Positions 37,141 through 46,455 of a DNA stretch of 64,000 nucleotides are shown here, one piece after another. Each line of letters begins with the position of its first letter. The first letter of the stretch is position 1. The notes under the pieces are model-generated. The model was given only the letters and a program-made list of their open reading frames with translations, did not search any database and was not told the origin of the DNA. Source of the DNA: Superficieibacter electus. Its GTDB lineage: Bacteria; Pseudomonadota; Gammaproteobacteria; Enterobacterales; Enterobacteriaceae. The position numbers and the translations under genes were made by a program. The stretch lies in the NCBI RefSeq assembly GCF_002915575.1, contig NZ_PQGD01000002.1, positions 248,001 through 312,000 on the forward strand, written 5' to 3'.

Positions 37141-37156
37141 TGGCATAATGGTTGCT
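37141..37156 (+). promoter_or_regulatory. Sigma-54 promoter of yeaGH
   Basis: TGGCATAATGGTTGCT matches TGGCACG-N4-TTGCT with exact GG-N10-GC spacing, about 100 bases before yeaG. NtrC/sigma-54 control of yeaGH is known in E. coli. The rest of the 36825-37256 gap holds TTTTGCAAATGCC-type repeats that might be enhancer sites, and the mipA promoter; I see no other gene. Confidence 0.8.
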
Positions 37157-37256
37157 GGAGTGTGAATGAGCGTGGCTCAGCCTACCTCTTCCTGGAGCCT
37201 CTACTATTCATATGAACGGCTCTTTACCTGTGCTAAAAACGAAAGGACGGCATGCC

Positions 37257-39191
37257 ATGAATATATTCGATCACTACCGCCAGCGTTATGAAGCTGCCAA
37301 GGACGAAGAGTTCACACTGCAGGAATTTCTTACTATTTGCCGCCAGGATCGTAGCGCCTACGCCAATGCGGCGGAGCGGCTATTGACGGCAATCGGTGAG
37401 CCAGTGATGGTTGACACTGCTCAGGAACCACGGCTATCTCGTCTCTTTTCGAACCGGGTCATCGCACGTTATCCGGCCTTTGAGGAGTTTTACGGAATGG
37501 AAGAGGCTATTGAGCAGATTGTTTCATACCTGAAACATGCGGCTCAGGGCCTGGAAGAGAAAAAACAGATCCTCTATCTGCTGGGTCCTGTCGGCGGCGG
37601 TAAATCCTCGCTGGCAGAACGGCTGAAAGCGCTCATGCAACGAGTGCCGATTTACGTGCTGAGCGCGGACGGTGAACGTAGCCCGGTTAACGATCACCCA
37701 TTGTGCCTGTTTAATCCGCAGGAAGATGCCCAGATACTCGATAAAGAATACGGCATTCCACGCCGTTATCTCGGCACTATTATGTCGCCATGGGCGGCAA
37801 AACGCCTGCATGAGTTTGGCGGCGACATCACCAAATTCCGCGTGGTCAAAGTCTGGCCGTCCATTCTGGAGCAGATTGCGATTGCCAAAACAGAGCCTGG
37901 CGATGAGAACAATCAGGACATCTCCGCACTGGTAGGTAAAGTGGACATCCGTAAACTGGAGAACCACGCCCAGAACGATCCTGATGCCTATGGCTATTCC
38001 GGCGCGCTGTGCCGGGCAAACCAGGGCATTATGGAGTTCGTGGAGATGTTTAAAGCACCAATCAAGGTGTTGCATCCGCTGCTGACGGCGACCCAGGAAG
38101 GCAACTATAACGGCACCGAGGGGATTTCGGCCCTGCCGTTTAACGGCATTATCCTCGCCCACTCCAACGAATCTGAATGGGTCACTTTCCGTAATAATAA
38201 GAACAATGAAGCGTTCCTTGACCGTGTCTATATCGTCAAGGTGCCCTACTGCCTGCGCATCTCCGAAGAGATCAAAATCTACGAGAAGCTGCTTAATCAC
38301 AGTGAATTAACTCACGCACCTTGCGCGCCGGGTACGCTGGAAACGCTGGCCCGCTTTACTATTCTGTCGCGCCTGAAAGAGCCGGAAAACTCCAGCACCT
38401 ATTCAAAAATGCGCGTTTATGATGGTGAAAGTCTCAAGGACACCGATCCAAAAGCTAAATCCTATCAGGAGTATCGGGATTATGCGGGCGTGGATGAAGG
38501 CATGAACGGTCTGTCGACCCGTTTCGCCTTTAAAATCCTCTCAAGAGTGTTTAACTTCGATCATGCGGAAGTCGCCGCGAACCCGGTGCATCTGTTCTAT
38601 GTTCTGGAGCAGCAGATCGAGCGCGAGCAGTTCCCACAAGAGCAGGCAGAACGCTATCTTGAGTTCCTGAAAGGCTATCTAATCCCGAAATATGCCGAGT
38701 TCATTGGCAAAGAGATCCAGACGGCTTATCTGGAGTCCTACTCCGAATACGGGCAGAACATCTTCGATCGCTATGTCACTTATGCGGATTTCTGGATACA
38801 GGATCAGGAGTATCGCGACCCGGATACCGGGCAGCTTTTCGACCGTGAATCACTGAATGCTGAACTGGAAAAAATCGAGAAGCCCGCCGGGATCAGCAAT
38901 CCAAAAGATTTCCGTAATGAAATCGTTAACTTCGTGCTGCGCGCCAGAGCCAATAACAATGGACGTAATCCGAACTGGACCAGCTACGAGAAACTGCGTA
39001 CGGTGATCGAGAAGAAAATGTTCTCTAACACTGAAGAACTGCTGCCGGTGATTTCCTTTAACGCGAAAACATCGACCGACGAGCAGAAAAAACACGACGA
39101 TTTTGTCGATCGGATGATGGAGAAAGGCTATACCCGCAAGCAGGTGCGTCTGCTGTGCGAGTGGTATTTACGCGTACGTAAATCTTCATAA
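37257..39191 (+). CDS. yeaG: PrkA-type serine protein kinase YeaG
   Basis: A 644-residue protein, identical in length to E. coli YeaG. It has an AAA-type ATPase/PrkA domain with the P-loop GPVGGGKSS at residues 110-118 and a C-terminal kinase-like segment. Made on nitrogen starvation, it supports survival and metabolic adaptation. The ATG at 37257 (MNIFDHYRQRYEAAKDEE) with AAGGA upstream is preferred to the in-frame ATG at 37212. It forms an operon with yeaH. Confidence 0.95.
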   Translation: MNIFDHYRQRYEAAKDEEFTLQEFLTICRQDRSAYANAAERLLTAIGEPVMVDTAQEPRLSRLFSNRVIARYPAFEEFYGMEEAIEQIVSYLKHAAQGLEEKKQILYLLGPVGGGKSSLAERLKALMQRVPIYVLSADGERSPVNDHPLCLFNPQEDAQILDKEYGIPRRYLGTIMSPWAAKRLHEFGGDITKFRVVKVWPSILEQIAIAKTEPGDENNQDISALVGKVDIRKLENHAQNDPDAYGYSGALCRANQGIMEFVEMFKAPIKVLHPLLTATQEGNYNGTEGISALPFNGIILAHSNESEWVTFRNNKNNEAFLDRVYIVKVPYCLRISEEIKIYEKLLNHSELTHAPCAPGTLETLARFTILSRLKEPENSSTYSKMRVYDGESLKDTDPKAKSYQEYRDYAGVDEGMNGLSTRFAFKILSRVFNFDHAEVAANPVHLFYVLEQQIEREQFPQEQAERYLEFLKGYLIPKYAEFIGKEIQTAYLESYSEYGQNIFDRYVTYADFWIQDQEYRDPDTGQLFDRESLNAELEKIEKPAGISNPKDFRNEIVNFVLRARANNNGRNPNWTSYEKLRTVIEKKMFSNTEELLPVISFNAKTSTDEQKKHDDFVDRMMEKGYTRKQVRLLCEWYLRVRKSS

Positions 39192-39198
39192 TATCAAT

Positions 39199-39222
39199 GC
39201 CCGGTAGCACGGCTCACCGGGC
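39199..39222 (+). terminator. Hairpin between yeaG and yeaH
   Basis: GCCCGGT and ACCGGGC pair shortly after the yeaG stop. No T-run. More likely an mRNA-processing or stabilising element within yeaGH than a full stop. Confidence 0.45.
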
Positions 39223-39287
39223 CTGAATAAAGATGCGTTTTGCAGGCCGGAGAACAGAACGTTTTCCGGTCTGTGAACGCAGCGTGA

Positions 39288-40598
<1,311 letters not shown>

Positions 40599-40630
40599 CA
40601 CGATTCCCCGCGCCCGGCGCGGGGAAAAGG

Positions 40631-41401
40631 TTAATGTCCTTTCACTGAACAACAGGCAATGTAGTTGAGATGCCTGCGCTGCGATCGAAAAAAACGAAAC
40701 ATCCCCAGAAAACGGGTTCGGTTCTGGCGGGTGCGCAGGCCGTTAAACACAATCCTGACTGCGCCTTTGATGCCTTCATCGCGGATGAGTCCCTGCGGCG
40801 ACATTAGCGACATCTCACCGTTATGCTGCGTCACTTCAGTAAAACCCGACGCCAGCAATATCTCCTGCCAGCCCTGCCTGGTCATCGGGCTGACGTTCGA
40901 TTTCACTACCTGCTGAAGTTGATGCTGCTCGCCTTCAGCCAGTCGTCCGGCGGTAAACATAATATCGTGGGTTAACAGTCGGCCCCCAGGTTTCAGCACC
41001 CGATAATATTCGCCAAGCAGCTTCGCTTTCGCTTTATCGGCGTACATGGTTAGCATGGCTTCGTTAATAACCACGTCAAAACTGTTATCGGCGAAAGGCA
41101 GGCTGTTGGCGTTAGCGGGCATAACCTGAATATGCTGCTCAAGACCGTGCGCCACAACATTGGCTTTTGCCTTCGCCAGCGCGTCTTTATCCATATCAAC
41201 GGCAATAACCTGGCAGCCAAAGCGCTGCGCCAGTTCGATTGCCGTAGTCGCCATATTGCAGGCGATTTCCAGCACCTGGCTTTCCAGCGTTAACCGGGCC
41301 TGACTGAATAACCACTCTGTGGCCTCGATACCGCCTGGACGTAAACGGGTTTTTCCGAGACTGGCCAGAAACGTATGCCCTGCTTTTTCATTGATGCTCA
41401 T
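40631..41401 (-). CDS. SAM-dependent methyltransferase (class I)
   Basis: A 256-residue Methyltransf_11-type protein. Motif I reads VLEIACNMATTAIELAQRFG, with ACN-MAT in place of the usual GCGxG loop. It is followed by the acidic AVDMDKDAL (adenosine ribose binding), ANSLPFADNSFDVVI and VLKPGGRLL (post-I motifs). The substrate is unknown. It stands alone between yeaH (convergent) and yeaL (divergent). E. coli K-12 has no gene here as far as I recall. Confidence 0.85.
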   Translation of the reverse strand: MSINEKAGHTFLASLGKTRLRPGGIEATEWLFSQARLTLESQVLEIACNMATTAIELAQRFGCQVIAVDMDKDALAKAKANVVAHGLEQHIQVMPANANSLPFADNSFDVVINEAMLTMYADKAKAKLLGEYYRVLKPGGRLLTHDIMFTAGRLAEGEQHQLQQVVKSNVSPMTRQGWQEILLASGFTEVTQHNGEMSLMSPQGLIRDEGIKGAVRIVFNGLRTRQNRTRFLGMFRFFRSQRRHLNYIACCSVKGH

Positions 41402-41602
41402 TTCCCCCTCCCCAGCATAAGATGCATTATAAATACAACTTTACCAGCACCAGGTTAAAATGAGAATGGTTTTTATTTCTACCGAAATGATAAGTAGCCG
41501 ATTACCCCTGCCTGTAGGAGTGGCCGAGAAAAAAAGCCTTTTTACTCACGTGTATGTGCGTAAAATGAGCATGCTTATTATTTTTCGGCAAGGAAAACTA
41601 CG

Positions 41603-42049
41603 ATGTTTGATGTCACACTGCTCGTCCTCCTTGGACTGGCAGCGCTGGGGTTTGTTAGCCATAACACTACCGTCGCCGTTTCTATTCTGGTGCTTATTAT
41701 TGTCCGCGTAACGCCGCTGAGTACCTTTTTTCCGTGGATCGAAAAACAAGGTCTGACGATCGGGATTATTATTCTGACCATCGGCGTAATGGCTCCCATT
41801 GCCAGCGGCACGCTGCCGCCGTCAACGCTGCTACACTCGTTTGTAAACTGGAAGTCGCTGGTGGCCATCGCCGTTGGCGTGTTTGTTTCCTGGCTCGGCG
41901 GGCGCGGTGTCTCGCTGATGGGCAGCCAGCCTCAACTGGTGGCCGGGCTGCTGGTCGGCACGGTGCTGGGCGTGGCGTTATTTCGCGGCGTGCCAGTGGG
42001 GCCGTTGATTGCTGCCGGGCTGGTCTCGCTGGTGATAGGAAAGCAGTAG
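41603..42049 (+). CDS. yeaL: UPF0756 membrane protein YeaL
   Basis: A 148-residue inner-membrane protein of the DUF441 family, the same length as E. coli YeaL. Four hydrophobic segments cover most of the chain (near residues 5-40, 50-70, 80-100 and 110-145). Function unknown. AAGGAA precedes the ATG by about eight bases. Confidence 0.92.
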   Translation: MFDVTLLVLLGLAALGFVSHNTTVAVSILVLIIVRVTPLSTFFPWIEKQGLTIGIIILTIGVMAPIASGTLPPSTLLHSFVNWKSLVAIAVGVFVSWLGGRGVSLMGSQPQLVAGLLVGTVLGVALFRGVPVGPLIAAGLVSLVIGKQ

Positions 42050-42118
42050 TTTTTACCCTTTGACTGAACGGGCATAAACGCACCGTTTTATGCCCTTATA
42101 TGACGTATTGAGAAATTT

Positions 42119-43300
42119 ATGACCACCGCAACCTCCACTTCAGGCCGACATACTGTCTTGTTAATTGCTGGCATCCTGATGATTGCCACCACCCTGCGCG
42201 TTACTTTTACCGGCGCTGCACCACTGCTGGATGCCATCCGCGCGGAATACGGCCTTACCACCGCGCAAACCGGCCTGCTGACGACCCTTCCCCTGCTGGC
42301 GTTTGGTCTGATTTCACCGCTGGCTGCAGGGGTGGCGCGTCGTTTTGGTATGGAACGCAGCCTGTCTGCCGCGATGCTGCTGATATGCGCCGGGATCGCT
42401 GTTCGCTCCCTGCCTTCTGCACTGTTTTTGTTTACCGGCACCGCCATTATTGGCTGTGGTATCGCGCTGGGTAACGTTCTGCTGCCGGGCCTGATTAAGC
42501 GTGATTTTTCACAACACGTGGCGAAAATGACCGGTGCCTATTCCCTGACTATGGGTGGCGCTGCAGCGTTAGGGTCGGCGCTGGTGGTACCACTGGCGTT
42601 AAACGGCTTCGGCTGGCGCGGCGCGCTGCTGATGCTGATGATATTTCCGCTACTGGCCTTTTTGCTCTGGCTTGCGCAACGCGGTCAACAGCAACCAGTA
42701 TCGTTAACCTCTTCACGAATGCAGCACAGCCGGGGGATCTGGCGCTCGGCCCTGGCCTGGCAGGTCACTTTATTCCTGGGAATTAACTCGCTAATTTATT
42801 ATGTGATCATCGGCTGGCTGCCCGCGATCCTGACAGGACAGGGCTATAGCGAAGCGCAGGCGGGATCGCTGCACGGCCTGCTCCAACTGGCGACGGCGGT
42901 ACCGGGTCTGGCCATTCCGCTGATTTTATATAAGCTCCGTGACCAACGCGCGATTGCGGCATTGGTTGCCTTACTGTGCGCGGTAAGCGCGGCGGGATTC
43001 TGGTTTATTCCCCAGGGCGCGGTGTGGTGGACGCTGCTATTTGGCTTTGGCTCAGGGGCGACAATGATCCTTGGCTTAACGTTTATTGGCCTTCGCGCCC
43101 GCTCGGCGCATCAGGCCGCCGCGCTTTCCGGCATGGCCCAGGCGGTAGGTTATCTTCTTGCCGCCTGCGGTCCGCCGCTGATGGGTAAAATCCACGATGC
43201 CAGCGGCGACTGGCATTTGCCGCTGCTGGCCTGCGCAGTATTATCCGTCGTGATGGCGATCTTCGGTGCCTGTGCCGGACGCGACCGGGAAATCACTTAA
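42119..43300 (+). CDS. nimT: MFS transporter NimT (YeaN)
   Basis: A 393-residue major facilitator protein of the cyanate-porter (CynX) family, same length as E. coli YeaN. E. coli NimT exports 2-nitroimidazole. Twelve hydrophobic segments are visible, with a basic loop after segment two (GVARRFGMERS). Starts 70 bases after yeaL and ends two bases before the convergent gene at 43302. No nimR-type regulator adjoins it in this window. Confidence 0.92.
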   Translation: MTTATSTSGRHTVLLIAGILMIATTLRVTFTGAAPLLDAIRAEYGLTTAQTGLLTTLPLLAFGLISPLAAGVARRFGMERSLSAAMLLICAGIAVRSLPSALFLFTGTAIIGCGIALGNVLLPGLIKRDFSQHVAKMTGAYSLTMGGAAALGSALVVPLALNGFGWRGALLMLMIFPLLAFLLWLAQRGQQQPVSLTSSRMQHSRGIWRSALAWQVTLFLGINSLIYYVIIGWLPAILTGQGYSEAQAGSLHGLLQLATAVPGLAIPLILYKLRDQRAIAALVALLCAVSAAGFWFIPQGAVWWTLLFGFGSGATMILGLTFIGLRARSAHQAAALSGMAQAVGYLLAACGPPLMGKIHDASGDWHLPLLACAVLSVVMAIFGACAGRDREIT

Positions 43301-43301
43301 A

Positions 43302-44006
43302 TTAATGGCTGGCGGCGTAAAGCCATGCCTGTACCAGCGGTGCAGGTCGCCCCGCCAGCGCATGGCGTTCATGCTGGAATAACGTCGCGACAAAAAATGG
43401 GTGGGTCACGAGTTCAATTGCCCGGATCTCACCCTCTTCATCCCAACCGGTAACGTGCAAAGGCTCATTTTCAAGCGCCCGGGCAAAATCAGCGGCCACC
43501 CCATAATTACAGTGATAACCTTCCTCAATGCTTTCTCTGCCATACGCGCGGGCGATATGGGTATTGGCGCGTAGTTCGATGGTATCGCTTTTTTCTACCA
43601 GCGAGCAGGTTAAGGGTGTAATGATCATTCTGCCTTCGCTGTCGATTTCCGCATGGGCGGCGTCTTGCCAGCCCATCACGTTGCGCGCATATTCCAGAAT
43701 GGCATGCTGAAAACCGCCGCAGGTTCCGAGAAACGGAATCGCGTTTTGTCGGGCATGACGTACAGCAATTAATGCGCCATCCATATTTTCGTAAGGGCTG
43801 GCAGGCACCAGCCAGATGGCGTCAAACCCCTGCAGATCGTCTTCGCTTTTAATATCGCGAGTGGCTAACCAGTGGTAGTGCGCCACCGTATCGAGCACGG
43901 CAGCAGCGTCATCAATAGCCAGCGGGATTGCCTGATGCGCGGTGACATCGGCATTGTAGTCGCCGACAAGTGCAATACGTAACGCGGGGGAGGAAGCAAT
44001 TTCCAT
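43302..44006 (-). CDS. CTP synthase C-terminal-region-related protein (class I amidotransferase fold)
   Basis: A 234-residue stand-alone protein resembling the glutaminase half of CTP synthase. The nucleophile elbow is intact: FLGTCGGFQHAILEY. The usual HPE of the triad is replaced by THPFFVATLFQHE, so the triad glutamate is missing at its normal place. Related proteins are annotated as CTP synthase C-terminal region-related (seleno)proteins; their function is not known. It is divergent from the TudS-like gene at 44181, suggesting a shared control region. Glutaminase activity is doubtful. Confidence 0.85.
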   Translation of the reverse strand: MEIASSPALRIALVGDYNADVTAHQAIPLAIDDAAAVLDTVAHYHWLATRDIKSEDDLQGFDAIWLVPASPYENMDGALIAVRHARQNAIPFLGTCGGFQHAILEYARNVMGWQDAAHAEIDSEGRMIITPLTCSLVEKSDTIELRANTHIARAYGRESIEEGYHCNYGVAADFARALENEPLHVTGWDEEGEIRAIELVTHPFFVATLFQHERHALAGRPAPLVQAWLYAASH

Positions 44007-44180
44007 GAGGATTACCTTATGTCTGAGCGGAAAATGGACAACACAAGGAACCTCAGACTAGCGATATTTTCTTCCAAAGACAACACCTTAATTAGTAGGC
44101 CACGGGATCATACTCAGGCTGTATTGAACGTCGGGGATAGACTACTCTTGACGACATTGTGCAACGTTACCGGACGCGGA

Positions 44181-44675
44181 ATGAAAAATAAGTTACTGGT
44201 CAGCGCCTGTTTGATGGGATTTAACGTTCGTTATAACGGCCAGGAAAAAGCCGATCTTTCGCTACATGTTGCGCGCTGGCAGCGCGCAGGACGAATCGTT
44301 GTCCACTGTCCAGAACTGGCGGCAGGGTTACCTACCCCGCGCCCGCCAGCAGAAATTGTCTCAGCCGACGGCGCAGAGGTCATGAATCTGCGCGCGCGGA
44401 TTATTGAACATGATGGGCAGGATGTCACCGCACATTATCAGCTGGCCGCCTGGCTGGCACTGCAAACGGCCATTGAGACGAATTGTGGCGCGGCGCTGTT
44501 AACCGACGGCAGCCCGACCTGCGGCAGTCAGTTTATTTATGACGGCAGTTTCAGCGGTACCCGCAAACCCGGTTCGGGCGTTGCTGCGGCACTACTGCGG
44601 GAGCATGGGATCAGCGTATTTTCCGAAAGACAGTTCCCGGCGCTCATTGCATGGATGGAGAAAACGGAGAGGTAA
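44181..44675 (+). CDS. DUF523 / TudS-type protein (thiouracil desulfurase family)
   Basis: A 164-residue protein of Pfam DUF523. Characterised members (TudS) use a [4Fe-4S] cluster held by three cysteines to remove sulfur from 2-thiouracil. Candidate ligands here are Cys10 (VSACLMG), Cys43 (HCPEL, with the adjacent glutamate) and Cys114 in DGSPTCGS, with Ser111 in the catalytic position. A further Cys102 lies in NCGAALL. The ATG at 44181 is used because upstream sequence of the open frame (to 44019) lacks similarity and overlaps the divergent promoter region. Followed one base later by the DUF488 gene. Confidence 0.87.
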   Translation: MKNKLLVSACLMGFNVRYNGQEKADLSLHVARWQRAGRIVVHCPELAAGLPTPRPPAEIVSADGAEVMNLRARIIEHDGQDVTAHYQLAAWLALQTAIETNCGAALLTDGSPTCGSQFIYDGSFSGTRKPGSGVAAALLREHGISVFSERQFPALIAWMEKTER

Positions 44676-44676
44676 T

Positions 44677-45024
44677 ATGATCCAGTGTAAACGCGTTTAT
44701 GACGATCCCGTCGCACATGATGGCTACCGCGTACTGATCGACAGGCTATGGCCTCGCGGGATAAAAAAGAAATCTCTTCACTGTGATGAATGGTGTAAAA
44801 ACCTTGCGCCCTCTGCTGAGCTGCGCAAAGCCCTGCACAGTGAAACGATCGATTTTGCCACCTTCTGCCAGCACTACCGCGAGGAGTTAAGCGCTCTGCA
44901 CGACGACGGTTTACGCCTGCTCGCGCAGGCCGGGAAAGACAATCTTACCCTGCTATACGCCGCCAAAAACCCCCGCCAGAACCATGCCCTGATTCTGGCG
45001 GACTGGCTGGCAAAACTGGCTTAA
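44677..45024 (+). CDS. yeaO: DUF488 family protein YeaO
   Basis: A 115-residue protein, same length as E. coli YeaO. Conserved blocks are CKRVYDDPVAHDGYRVLIDRLWPRG (split as CKRVYDD and LIDRLWPRGIKK), ELRKALH, TLLYAAKNPRQNHA. Function unknown; DUF488 proteins have a conserved cysteine/arginine pocket. GGAGAGG precedes the ATG. It is coupled to the TudS-like gene (one-base gap) and overlaps convergent yoaF by four bases. Confidence 0.9.
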   Translation: MIQCKRVYDDPVAHDGYRVLIDRLWPRGIKKKSLHCDEWCKNLAPSAELRKALHSETIDFATFCQHYREELSALHDDGLRLLAQAGKDNLTLLYAAKNPRQNHALILADWLAKLA

Positions 45025-45254
45025 TGGGTTGAGGGATGGTCGCGCCGCCACAATTCCCATTCGTCGATAGTCTGACCATCGCTGAGACGGCATTCGGTGC
45101 GCACGCCCTGTGGGCTTTGTACCGGTACGCGCGTGCCTCCCTGCTCTAAACACCACACCGCCGCCGGATTCGCCAGCCCCGTCGCAGGGGGTTCGCTATG
45201 ATCGCTGGCACAACCCACCAGCGCCAGCGGTAAAAACAAACAAAGTCGTTTCAT
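45021..45254 (-). CDS. yoaF: DUF333 lipoprotein YoaF
   Basis: A 77-residue putative outer-membrane lipoprotein (E. coli YoaF 84). The signal peptide MKRLCLFLPLALVGC ends in the lipobox LVGC with Cys15. The mature DUF333 domain reads GLANPAAVWCLEQGG, then TIDEWELWRRDHP. Start at 45254 has GGAGAGG upstream; the ATG at 45320 is leader. Confidence 0.9.
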   Translation of the reverse strand: MKRLCLFLPLALVGCASDHSEPPATGLANPAAVWCLEQGGTRVPVQSPQGVRTECRLSDGQTIDEWELWRRDHPSTH

Positions 45255-45321
45255 TGCCTCTCCTTTTTCACTCGCCCCCATACTGATAAAGGCGATCTTC
45301 ATGATTTCTTCATTTTCCACA

Positions 45322-45421
45322 GGTTTTAGTCGTTTATTCTGAAGCGGTTCTCTTCATGACCAGAGAACATCATTCCATAACCAATAAGGTTTGCCCCGCT
45401 GCTCGCTACGGGGCTTTTTTT
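45322..45421 (+). ncRNA. Candidate small RNA ending in an orphan intrinsic terminator
   Basis: GCCCCG (45393-45398) and CGGGGC (45409-45414) form a stem followed by TTTTTTT on the + strand, but no + strand gene ends before it: yoaF is on the other strand and starts at 45254. An isolated terminator of this quality usually marks a small RNA. A weak promoter (TATTCT near 45335) could start a transcript of about 80 bases. The 5' end is a guess, and the family is not recognised. Confidence 0.4.
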
Positions 45422-45560
45422 GCAAAACGTCAGACTCGTAAGCCGAATATATCAAATTTCATCCAGCCATGCTTTACTATGCCCGCAACAATAACAGGCT
45501 GTCCCGGACATAACGAACATGTCGTGCTTTCTGCACCGATGGATAAACAGGAATAATGTG

Positions 45561-45635
45561 ATGAAAAAAACAACGATTATTATGCTGATTGTGGCGATTG
45601 TGGCAGTTGCTGGCACTCAGCTGGGGTGGTGGTAA
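45561..45635 (+). CDS. yoaJ: YoaJ-like small membrane peptide
   Basis: A 24-residue ORF, MKKTTIIMLIVAIVAV followed by AGTQLGWW, with AGGA upstream of the ATG. The E. coli small membrane protein YoaJ, as I recall it, has the same length, the same MKKTTIIM start and the same GWW end. It should span the inner membrane once. Function unknown. Easily missed because of its size. Confidence 0.75.
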   Translation: MKKTTIIMLIVAIVAVAGTQLGWW

Positions 45636-45880
45636 TACGAGATGCACTGTTATGCTGAATAACAGCAACAGCTTCTGCCCGCGGTATATAGCAGAGGCTG
45701 TACATTCAACAGCATGTTTAAAATTTAAGCATTTATGTAAACCAGCGCAAAGAAAAAGCATCCTACCTTCTTTTTGTCATAGTTAATTAATCCTATTAGA
45801 CAAATCTGATTTCATTGCTATATTTACAATGAAGAATTTAGAGGATAGAAATAAACGATTGACGAAGGAGCGTTTTGCTA
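45636..45880. other. Intergenic gap, AT-rich
   Basis: No convincing ORF, RNA or repeat. The base composition is clearly AT-richer than the yea genes to the left, marking the start of an accessory stretch. The last 15 bases hold the AAGGAG ribosome site for the next gene. Confidence 0.4.
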
Positions 45881-46219
45881 ATGGATTGGGAAATAGAACA
45901 AACCCTTGTTTGCCCGACAACCGGGACCGGCTTTGCTATTGCCTCTGCAGTAAAAAACATGAAGTTAATAGTGTGGTATAAGGGAAACTACTTTCTACGT
46001 ACCGGTAATATTCTTAGCCATAGTCCGTTTGGCGTTATTGTAAATGGCAGAAGAACGTCAATAGCGATTATCCACACCTTCCACTATTCCGGCCCGCTAT
46101 GGCAAACGTTTAAAAACAGAATCACCTGCCCTGGTAATGACGAACCGGGAATTATTAATTGTCAGCATCGTAAGACGTGTATTTTTACGCTATGTCCTTA
46201 TGGAGCGAAATCAGACTGA
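45881..46219 (+). CDS. Unrecognised protein
   Basis: A 112-residue ORF from the ATG at 45881, with AAGGAG ten bases upstream. It starts MDWEIEQTLVCPTTGTG. It has four cysteines, three of them clustered near the end (NCQHRKTCIFTLC). No membrane segment or signal peptide stands out. I do not recognise the family. It lies in the AT-rich accessory stretch and ends 50 bases before the convergent YmcF-like gene. Confidence 0.5.
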   Translation: MDWEIEQTLVCPTTGTGFAIASAVKNMKLIVWYKGNYFLRTGNILSHSPFGVIVNGRRTSIAIIHTFHYSGPLWQTFKNRITCPGNDEPGIINCQHRKTCIFTLCPYGAKSD

Positions 46220-46236
46220 GCTGGCCCGGGCATTAA

Positions 46237-46264
46237 CCGGACACGCGCCAGGCACGTCCGGTTC
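46237..46264. terminator. Hairpin between convergent genes
   Basis: AACCGGAC and GTCCGGTT pair around a 13-base loop between the unknown gene and the YmcF-like gene. Likely a shared transcript end; no T-run on either side. Confidence 0.5.
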
Positions 46265-46269
46265 AACCA

Positions 46270-46455
46270 TCAACGGCGGTATTCCGCCAGTTTCGGTGTA
46301 TCCGTTATCGCGAGGTGACATAGGTCGTCGCCCGCGACCATGGCGGATTTACAAAAAATGCATTTTGCACCAAAGCGATTTTTTTCCGTCACATCGTAGG
46401 GTGACGTTCTGTACTGCGACCCGTGACACGCCGGGCATCTGAATTGTATTTTCAA
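46270..46455 (-). CDS. YmcF-like zinc-ribbon peptide
   Basis: A 61-residue protein with two CxxC pairs, RCPACHGSQYRTS and AKCIFCKSAM, a small zinc-ribbon pattern. It resembles the E. coli small proteins YmcF and YnfQ, which are encoded beside cold-shock genes. I place the start at a TTG (46455), seven bases after AAGGAA, giving the family length. The open frame continues upstream to 46578, but that part has no family resemblance. Function unknown. Confidence 0.7.
   Translation of the reverse strand: MKIQFRCPACHGSQYRTSPYDVTEKNRFGAKCIFCKSAMVAGDDLCHLAITDTPKLAEYRR

Noticed and set aside
37524-38300. 258-codon antisense frame in yeaG
   Set aside because: Shadow of the yeaG reading frame; amino-acid make-up is not protein-like and no ribosome site is present.
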